From: Purpureocillium takamizusanense
Lineage: Eukaryota > Ascomycota > Sordariomycetes > Hypocreales > Ophiocordycipitaceae
NCBI RefSeq assembly: GCF_022605165.1
Contig: NC_063071.1
Span: 248,001-312,000 of the forward strand
Length of the DNA stretch: 64,000 nt
Direction of reading: 5' to 3'
The notes beneath the pieces were generated by a model, which did not search any database, was not told the origin of the DNA, and was given only the letters and a program-made list of their open reading frames with translations. A program made the translations under genes and the position numbers. Shown piece by piece: positions 56,184 to 64,000 of the stretch; the stretch's first letter is position 1; every line of letters starts with the position of its first letter.

Positions 56184-58073
56184 TCAAAAGTCTCGATGGG
56201 TGGGCTGTCGTCGCGCCATGTCCCTATAGGTCTTTGCCAATGACACTCGGGACTTTTTGCCCCATATGAGCAGCGGGACCGGAATAAGCAGAATGCAGAA
56301 CGAAAATGCTGAGACAAGGATATGCATATCCCGCAAGCCCATCCCATCGATCCATGGTGTAAGTGAAAAGAGCACTACGACAGAGAGGACGTTGCGCGTG
56401 AATACGACTCCAACGAGGGCGTTTCCGATAACCTGCCAATACTAGCGTCAGCCAGAACTATCGACGGCCTGCAGTAGCTGAGATCAAGACGGTAGATTCG
56501 ACGAGTCTACTCAAGTATGACTCTGCAAAAGAAGCGGGCTTACATCGTGGTAGCAGTCCATGGCGTACGAAAGCGCAATGCTGCTCGTGGCTCCCAGGTT
56601 GAAGCCAAACAGACCGAATCCAACGGCCAGAAGGGGCCAGGGAGCCATCTATACAAAGTGTCAACAATATCTACCCAACAATGTTCACAGCATGGTCCCA
56701 GAAACGGGAGGTTGCCACGCAAGCAAAGACTGACATATGCTAGCCCAACTCCAAGCATCAAGACACTTGCAGGCGTGAGGATTATGGAGGGCAACGCGAG
56801 CCACAGTCGCATTTCCGGTTCATAGACTCCGCCATTTCTCCTCGCGAGCCACACTATCGACTTGTCGTTGAGGTATCCACCGATGATGATGCCCGGAAGA
56901 TGACCAATGAAGGGCGCAAGGTTCATCAATCCTACCCCCGACGCCGAGAAATTATAAGGTGGTTCGAACAGATATATCGCTTGAACGGAAGTCAAAATCG
57001 AAAACTCGGCCAACGTGGTACCGTAGGTTATAGCCGTGTACGCAATGGCCGGGAATGTGAAGAGCAAAACAATGGGTTGAGAAAGATGGGGCAGGATCGG
57101 CCCCTCCGTTTTAGTGACGAGGGCAAGTCGCTCACGGTAAGATTTGAGAGGAATTGTCTCGTCGAGGAGAACATTAGACAGCGTTCGTTCGACGACGCCA
57201 TATTTGTCTCGGGCTGAATGGCCAGGATGCTCGTTGTCTCGCGTCTGCGCTCGCTCGATGTGCGCCTTATCAGGAGCATCCGCAGGCTCATCGGGTCCCG
57301 GAGTGCTCGGAACTTGGGCTCTAAGTATAGGCGTATACTTCGACTCCTCGAAGAAAAGGATCGTCAACGTTAGGGTGGCTCCAAAGAGGATAACGCACCA
57401 CCACCATATCCACCTCCACCCTTGATCGTCGACGATGTACCCAGATGCCACCGGGCCGAGAAACGCGCCGATTGCAACAAAGAGTAGATAGCAACCATTC
57501 AGTGCCGCATGATTGTGAACGAAAAAGAGATCTGCAATGGTAATCTGCACAATAGTCTCACTGGTGGCGCCACCAAGGCCCGACAGCAGGCTGCTGATCC
57601 ACAGGTCTACCGGGCGCTTCATCAGTGCGAACCAGACGCAAGACGCAAGCTGCATGACGGTGCTGACGATATAAGAAGGGCGTCGACCATATTTGTGAAC
57701 GAGCGGGACGAAAAAGAAGCAGCCGATGGCCAGGCCGGCGTATTGAAGGGCCACGCCACCGTTCAAGAGGCTGACGGAGAAGTCGAGCTCCCCCTGATAC
57801 TGTCCCCACGCTGTATATCCAATGTCAAGTTGAACGAAAGTCATCAAGACATAGAAGGACACGAGTGCGAAGTTTACGCATTTTCGTCCGGCGGACCAGT
57901 TCAGGGGGTCGTTGGGGTCAGAGGTGGGAATAGGATGCAGGATGATTTTGTTGCTAAACTCTTGCACTGCGTAGCCCTCAGTCAGTCAGTCACGTTGATT
58001 TCGACGGGAGGTCCGACAGCTAAACCGTACGTTCTTCGAGATTAATGGTACCGGGTGCCCAGAAAGATTCATC
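56184..58073 (-). CDS. MFS transporter (DHA1-like), 5' end uncertain
   Basis: Exons: 58031-58073 or longer, 56735-57966, 56544-56648, 56184-56432; introns of 64, 86 and 111 nt; at least 542 aa. Exon 1 gives APGTINLEELQEFSNK when joined to exon 2, a start typical of this fungal MFS group, followed by LHPIPTSDPNDPLNWS. Helix blocks include VPLVHKYGRRPSYIVST (motif A), SGLGGATSETIVQITIADLFF, GPVASGYIVDDQGWRWIWW, FIGHLPGIIIGGYLNDKS, and near the end FNLGATSSIALSYAMDCYHD (typical motif) and LVGVVFTRNVLS. About 12 helices. The start codon is unclear: an ATG at 58101 would fit but is one base out of frame, and a tiny 5' exon may exist instead. The substrate is unknown; it adjoins the glycosidase block, but the family more often moves small organic molecules than sugars. 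Confidence 0.8.
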
Positions 58074-59691
58074 CTGAGCATTACTGGAGCGGTCGGTCAT
58101 CTTTCCTGAAGGTGCTCGTGGTCAACAGGTGCCGATGGTCTTCGCATGTGCAACAGTAACGAGCCCAAGACAAGTTGGGCAGTAACGGTAAAATGATTCA
58201 GATGACAGCTTGGGTGGAGGCGAGGCCCTGTTGATGTACCCTTTGCCGCCGTGGCATTGATGCAACGTCGGCAGTTTTCCCGGCGTGGATCTCTTTATCA
58301 TGGCTCTACTATTGCGTTGCGACACGTCGCTACCATGCATCCCAAGCTTTATCAGTCAATGCTATGCTGCTAATTCCGTTATCTTGCGCAAGCGAGGGAA
58401 CTGCATCCACCTCAGTGGACCTGTGGCTCGTTTCAACGCCACAATGCGGAACTCGGAAAGCCGGATGATGTGTGAATTCGCCAGCTTCCGCGGTTTTCTG
58501 TAGCGACTACGACTAGCCACGCAACCCAAAGAAACAGTCGGGCGCACGGACAAGACGATCCCGAAACATTGGCAATCCCCGCAACGCGCCACACCAGACA
58601 GCAGCGACACCAAGTGAGACCAAGCGAAAAATCCAGTGCATCCACGTAGCTGCTGGGCGGGGCGTCTTTTCAAAACATAGTTCCTACGCTTCAATGCAGT
58701 GCGCTGTCGCTGTCGCAGAGAGCTCTCTATATATACCGATGTATGTCAGCTTCAAGGTGCATTGATGATTTGGCCGCTGGATGCTGAAGGTTGGATGCGA
58801 CATGTTGCCAAGCGCGGCCCACCGCCAAGAGAAGAAGCGTCTCAAGTTTGCAAGATGCCAGCTCTCGGAACTGGGTCCATTTCCGGGGTCGATCGTGGAG
58901 GCGCCTGGTTCTTTTCACAGCTCCACGAGCTTCCCCAGCGCGATGCCCACATTCCCCCGCAGCCACCACTGTCGGCAGCGTCCACTTGGCTGGACTTGGC
59001 AGGATCGGGTAGCTTGGGACAGTTTGCGGAGTAATGACTCGTGCCAGCGTTATTGGCTTCAAGCACGGGTCTGTGTCCTGTCAGCATGTGGCCCGAGGTG
59101 CACCATGTGGACAACCATAGAAGCATGACTTCTGGTAGAGGCCAGGTTAAGGTGCTAGCCCACACGAGCCGTCGATATCCGCCAACTAGCTGTAGTACTA
59201 ATGTCAGCTTGACCCCAGCCTCGGTCGCGTTTCTTTCCCCAGCTTTTAGATACGACGCAGCTCCCAATGCGGTAGCCCCTTTTGCATCCCTTGCTTGGCC
59301 CTGCCTCGCAGAATATGCCTCAATGGCCTGGACGTCTCTCTTGTTGGCTTCACCTGTGATGTTTCCTCGTGGGTAGGTAGGTGCATGCACGGCAGGGATT
59401 CGAGCAAATTGCCAAAGCAGCGAACTAGGGCACGGCGGTGCGCCGCTGTGAGAGAGGTCAACTAGGTCATTGACGCGTATCTTTCTTCTTCTGCTTCTGC
59501 TTCTGCGGCTCACCGTCGTCTTGCGTTGACACTGCCTGCCGGTTGGGCCTTTCTTCACCCGTTGCAGATTTAACGCAGAAAGGGCGCTCGGGCGCGGCCG
59601 AGGGTGGCTGACCTAGCGAAGCCCCGTGCCAAGCCCATCGTGCATACTTCCGGTCAGCCTCCAGATCCAGCCATCGGACCCAACCGTCTTG

Positions 59692-59710
59692 TTATATATA
59701 TATATTTATA
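59692..59710. repeat. (TA)n microsatellite
   Basis: TTATATATATATATTTATAT-like AT tract within GC-richer flanks. Confidence 0.6.
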
Positions 59711-60689
59711 TGTATGCCACTTCTCGCTCAAACGTTTGCGCACTCGCACAAACGTCCTTCTACGAAGCATTCTGGAAATGCCACAGAAAGTGAGACGCCA
59801 CGTGCCGTGCTTCCACATGCTGGGGCGGACATGGCCCGCTGCTGCATTGCAGCAGGAGTCGACAGGTGGGAAGGGGGGTCCCGAACTTGGGGTGGTGGGA
59901 GGGCCGCCCGCCCGGTCTTTATCATGGTCGGTGGAGAAGTCCAAGGGAGAAGACCAGACAAACTGATAAACAACGGACCAACAAGCAGCACGATCCATGT
60001 TGGAATCCATGCCCGCCATGCCTGCAGCCAGCTGCTGCTTAACCAGAATGTAGGTACCCAGCATGGTCACATCAAATCAGGACCGGGGGTTCACTAAAGC
60101 AAGCACCTTAAAATGCTCTCCGCAAATGACGGCCGGCGAGCTTGCTCACGCGGTCATCCGACGCTACCAAGGTTACTGCATTGCTAATGTCAGAAGGGGC
60201 GACACTAATTCGCTCGATGCTTTGGCCTTGACCCCTCCCCCCCCAGTCTCCAGTTTTCCCCGTCTCGTACAATCTGACGGGCTGGATGGATGGGGTAGCG
60301 GCCGATGGACACGCCGTGCGAGTTGCAAGGGAACAAGCGAGCGATTAACCTAAAGATTTAAGGCGGACGCGACTAGACGTTGAGCAAGGCCGGCGACTGG
60401 CCAGTCATGGCATCGCTTCCCGTCTGGCCTACCGGACGGGGCGTCTCGCGCGGCCCACTTCTCCATTATCCCCGGGGGCCGTCTGATCCGATGCTATCAA
60501 ACAAAAGTTCCGGTCTAGCAGTGCTGCCGCAACGGGTTCATGGTGGTTGCATGTACAAGACCAAGCGGGCTTCAGCTTACGGGACAAGTACCCCGTCCGT
60601 CTCTCCGTAGCTGTGGCCGCGCTGATCCCGGCTGAGTGCAGATCTTCTGATGAATCCTTCCAGAAGCCTGTCTGTTCTGTTTCGCCCCC

Positions 60690-60697
60690 TTTAAATA
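60690..60697 (+). promoter_or_regulatory. possible TATA box of the YAT permease gene
   Basis: TTTAAATA, 163 bases before the ATG at 60853, after a pyrimidine-rich stretch. Confidence 0.35.
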
Positions 60698-60852
60698 GAG
60701 CATGGAGCGTCGCCTCCCCCCTCCCCGCGCATGTCGCGTCTCTCTGGTTCCCCAGCTGCTCCCCCAGTGGCATCTCCGCGTCCTGCCCTCCCGTGGTGTC
60801 ATCTAGAACCGCTCAGCAAAGGAGGTCCTACTCGGTAGGGAAACTCGCAAAC

Positions 60853-62871
60853 ATGGCTGCCAAAGATGAGGTCTTGCAGTCGAGCCCCTCGGATGCCGAG
60901 AAGGGTGGCAATGGCGGCGCCTCTGAGGGCACAAGCCAAGTCATCGGCAAGCAGGAGTCGGTCGTCTGCGTTCCTCACGAGAACTACATGACACGCAATG
61001 GCCTCAACCTCGATTCATTCCGCAAAGCTCACTACGGCCTTGGCATTGTTGAGCTGGAGCGGCCCATGCGCGCTCGCCATCTGCATATGATTGCAATTGG
61101 CGGCTCGATTGGTGCCGGTTTCTTCGTCGGCTCCGGAGGCGCCCTGAGCAAAGGTGTACGTCTTGAACCAGTTCCCTCCAGAACAGAGCCTGCAATCTAT
61201 CTAGTGCCCGTTTTTTGTTGACACTGAACAGGGCCCTGGTAGCTTGTTTATCGACTTCCTCATCATCGGTATCATGATGTTCAACGTCGGTGAGTTTTAT
61301 TGACAGACCTTATCAGCTCATATGAGCAGACCTAGTCTGTGTCTCACATCAACCTTATACCTCTGCCTCTGCCTCTACTTCTATGAATACGAGCTGACCG
61401 ACCGGCAGTGTACGCGCTCGGTGAACTTGCCGTCCTGTATCCCGTGTCTGGTGGCTTCTATACCTACTCCGCTCGCTTTATCGATCCCGCTTGGGGCTTT
61501 GCCATGGGCTGGAACTACGTCTTCCAATGGGCAGCAGTCTTGCCTCTAGAGCTCACTGTTTGTGGCATTACTATTCAATACTGGAACCCGGATATCTCAG
61601 TCGGAGTCTGGATTGCGCTCTTCCTCGTCGTCATCATTATAATCAACGTTTTCGGTGCCCTTGGATACGCCGAGGAAGAGTTCTGGGCATCCGCCTTTAA
61701 GCTCTCTGCGACCGTTATTTTCATGATTATTGCCCTTGTTCTTGTCTGCGGCGGTGGTCCCTCCGGCGGCCGCTACGACGAATACTGGGGTGCTAGACTC
61801 TGGTATGATCCCGGCGCGTTCAAGAACGGTTTCAAGGGATTTTGCGCGGTGTTCGTTACGGCTGCGTTCTCGTTTTCCGGAACTGAGCTGGTCGGTCTCG
61901 CCGCGGCCGAATCTCGCAACCCGGTCAAGTCGATGCCAGGCGCCATCAAACAGGTGTTTTGGCGAATCACTCTCTTCTATATCCTCGGTCTCTTCTTCGT
62001 CGGCCTACTTATCGACTGCAACGACCCTGCCCTGCTTTCGGATAGCGCCTACGCTGACCCTAAAGCCTCGCCTTTCGTTCTTGTTGGCAAGTACGCCGGT
62101 CTCAAAGGATTCGACCATTTCATGAACCTCGTTATCCTGGCCTCCGTCTTGTCAATTGGTGTGTCCGGCGTCTACGGCGGCTCACGTACCCTTACGGCCC
62201 TTGCCCAGCAGGGTTATGCGCCTAAGCTCTTCACTTATATTGACAAGTCCGGGCGTCCTCTGCCGTCTGTCATCGTTTTGATTCTCTTTGGCTTCGTTGC
62301 CTTTGTCAGTCTGAGTGCTTCAGGACCTACTGTTTTCGACTGGCTCCAGGCCTTGTCCGGCCTCGCTGCGCTGTTCACCTGGGGCTCCGTCTGTCTGGCA
62401 CACATTCGATTCCGAAAGGCTTGGAAGTACCACGGGCACACTCTAGACGAAATCCCATTCAGGGCTGCTGGAGGCATTTATGGTTCCTACCTGGGTCTCT
62501 TCCTCTGTGCTATCGTACTTATTGCACAGGTGAGTGCAGGCTCAGGCGCTTTTTCCCTTATCCAACAGCCCTTGTCTATTCATATAAACATGCTAACTAC
62601 TTCTCATCAGTTTTATACCGCAGTTGCCGCGCCTCCTGGCAAGCCTGGTGTCGGAACCGCCGAAAGCTTCTTCAAGCAGTATCTCGCGGCCCCTGTTGTT
62701 ATCATGTTCTGGCTGATTGGCTACCTTTGGAAGCGTGAGGGCTGGCTCAGGACTTCTCAAATGGATGTCGATACAGGACGTCGCGAGCTGGACTGGGATG
62801 AGATCAACGCCTACAGGGCCAAGGTTGCGGCGTGGCCTGCTTGGAGGCGCGCGTTGAACATCATCATGTAA
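60853..62871 (+). CDS. YAT-family amino-acid permease
   Basis: Four exons: 60853-61155, 61232-61289, 61409-62529, 62611-62871; introns of 76, 119 and 81 nt; 580 aa. The ATG at 60853 follows a CAAAC context and starts the polar N-terminus; the frame is open upstream but holds no better start. Signatures of the fungal amino-acid permease (AAT/YAT, Pfam AA_permease) family: ELERPMRARHLHMIAIGGSIGAGFFVGSG (read in two parts), GELAVLYPVSGGFYTYSARFIDPAWGFAMGWNY (read in two parts), FSFSGTELVGLAAAESRNP (conserved G-TE-x-x-x-x-AAxE), VYGGSRTLTALAQQGYAPK, and the C-terminal KREGWLRTSQMDVDTGRRELD. Twelve helices expected. Relatives include GAP1, DIP5 and PUT4; this is most like general or dicarboxylic amino-acid permeases, but the substrate is not fixed. 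Plasma membrane. Confidence 0.93.
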
Positions 62872-63887
62872 ACTCTTGGCCCGATGTAGAAAGGGAAGAT
62901 GTACATGAGAATTATCTCACATCCATACTTGACATTGACTGAATCATCAAGCACGAGCCACAAGCCAGTATTCATACCAATCAGATCTATGTCGAGCCTG
63001 TGTTGCTCAAAGAGGCCACTGAAGGACGACAGTAAAATTCGCTGACACATCTTTGACCTCAAATGCAGCAGGTTCGCGGTCTTTTCGGCGTTCTGTTGGG
63101 AGGACCCTCATGTTCTGTCCAATGACATGTAATGCTGCATCTGCCGTTCGTATGTTGGTCGCATTATTGCAAAGCATTGCTCTAGTGAAATGGTATGCAA
63201 GCTCTAACATGCGTATTACGTGTAGATCTGATGTTCAACGATTGAGTGCGACAGCGTCCAAGTCATGCCTCGCTACAATGAGGGTTGGTCACTATCGATC
63301 GTCGTTCGGATTCTGCTTGGAATAACCATGTCAACAAGTACGTTACGTGCCCAACTGCGGGCATACTTCGCTTCATACTTGAACTTGACCGCTTGGAAAA
63401 AATGCCTGAAAGGTTTTTATACCAACACGTTTTCGTGGCTTGGCGAAGGCGGTCCCTAAAAATTGGGAGTACTTGTGGACTGGGCAGGGTTTTTGAAGTA
63501 GTAGCTGGAAAAGCAAAGCGACAACATGCTATAAAAAGCTATGCCGGGCTATTCGCCAAGCAATCATACCCGACAGCCACTCTGCGCACACCAACGACGT
63601 TGAGCATTAGGCTTCAGCTGGACGACGCCTCAATCTCGCATGCAGGGGTGCCATCAGCGCCTCGGGCAGTCACACTGAGAAAGGCTCCTCGTGATGGGAG
63701 CAACAGCACGGACAAGCCCAAGCCCACTAGCCCCTTTTCGTTGCGGCTGAATCGAACAGCGCGGGGTTTATAATCGGGAGAATTCCCATGAAAATGAAAC
63801 AGGCGCGGGATCATGGCCATTTCACCACCATCGCCAGACGCTAAACATGTCGATTAAGGGGAAGCCGCAGACATCAATCCCATCGAA
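62872..63887. other. intergenic region, promoter of the CFEM gene
   Basis: One kb between two rightward genes. Two TATA-like elements, 63530-63537 and 63769-63774. Open frames here have no recognisable family. Confidence 0.5.
63769..63774 (+). promoter_or_regulatory. possible TATA box of the CFEM gene
   Basis: TATAAT, 119 bases before the ATG at 63888. A second element, TATAAAAA at 63530-63537, is further upstream. Confidence 0.3.
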
Positions 63888-64000
63888 ATGTCTCTCGACT
63901 CACTGTCAAGCTGCGTGAAGAAATGCCTTCAAGATGCGGCCAAGAGCGCCGGCTGCGACATCAACGATGTCAAATGCATCTGCACCAAGGACGTATCGTC
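63888..64000 (+). CDS. CFEM-domain protein, 3' truncated by window edge
   Basis: Thirty-seven codons are visible, open to the last base. The translation shows the cysteine pattern that opens a CFEM domain: SSCVKKCLQDAAKSAGCDIN then DVKCICTKD, that is C-x3-C-x(8-9)-GC-x(5)-DxxCxC with the Asp that binds haem iron in Candida Csa2/Rbt5. This window ends before the remaining cysteines. Starting at ATG 63888 leaves no signal peptide, which is unusual for this secreted or GPI-anchored family, so a 5' exon ending at the CCGCAG around 63866-63871 is possible. Known CFEM proteins take part in haem-iron uptake, adhesion or host interaction. Confidence 0.7.
   Translation, partial: MSLDSLSSCVKKCLQDAAKSAGCDINDVKCICTKDVS

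Larger units (their letters stand above)
58102..60852. other. 2.75-kb divergent intergenic region
   Basis: Promoter sides of the MFS gene and the YAT permease. Contains a (TA)n tract at about 59692-59710 and a CTTCTG-type microsatellite at about 59484-59506. The 238-aa minus-strand open frame at 58842-59558 starts in this microsatellite and has no recognisable domain. No gene called. Confidence 0.5.

Noticed and set aside
58842..59558. 238-aa minus-strand open frame
   Set aside because: Starts near a CTTCTG microsatellite giving an Arg/Ser run; no family resemblance.
1..64000. CRISPR arrays, bacterial operons, viral or phage genes
   Set aside because: No regularly spaced repeats; gene structure is eukaryotic with introns, and no viral replication or capsid family was recognised.

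Overview
This is nuclear DNA of a filamentous ascomycete (Pezizomycotina, most likely Sordariomycetes/Hypocreales; the order is an inference from gene content). Genes lie singly on both strands and are broken by short GT-AG introns of about 47-119 nt with CTAAC/CTGAC-like branch points. Secreted proteins carry eukaryotic signal peptides, and several families are typical of fungi: SIT siderophore carriers, OPT peptide transporters, Bys1, CFEM, fungal-type GMC-hydrolase fusions. No tRNA, rRNA, CRISPR array, intact transposon or viral gene was recognised. Twenty-two protein genes can be supported; for most of them exon-intron structure was rebuilt by hand from splice signals, reading frame and protein-family continuity.

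Layout. 1-12 kb: a truncated HSL-type esterase, an AAAP amino-acid transporter, a free-standing DUF2156 protein that may be a tRNA-dependent sterol aminoacyltransferase (ErgS-like), and a large five-exon protein joining a cholesterol-oxidase-like GMC oxidoreductase to an alpha/beta hydrolase. 12-15.8 kb is gene-poor and holds a degenerate short repeat. 15.8-27 kb: flavohaemoglobin, a GST, a LAT-type amino-acid permease, a CmcJ/AsaB-family oxygenase and a siderophore transporter. 27-31.5 kb is empty of recognisable genes. 31.5-38.5 kb: OPT oligopeptide transporter, a second LAT permease, and a TauD/TfdA dioxygenase divergent from that permease. 40-50 kb: three small secreted proteins (Bys1, a cysteine-free Kex2-type protein, a six-cysteine protein), a secreted HAD phosphatase and a GH92 alpha-mannosidase. 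50-58 kb: GH2 beta-mannosidase, GH78 alpha-rhamnosidase and an MFS carrier. 60.8-64 kb: a YAT amino-acid permease and the start of a CFEM protein.

How it fits together. Seven of 22 genes are uptake or efflux carriers (four amino-acid permeases, one peptide, one siderophore, one MFS), and at least seven encode predicted secreted proteins. The whole reads as an accessory, nutrient-scavenging and host/substrate-interaction region. The most coherent sub-cluster is the 44.5-58 kb glycosidase block (alpha-mannosidase, beta-mannosidase, alpha-rhamnosidase, MFS carrier). Another possible functional pairing is the CmcJ-family oxygenase beside the siderophore carrier. Nitric-oxide detoxification (flavohaemoglobin) and GST add a stress-defence component.
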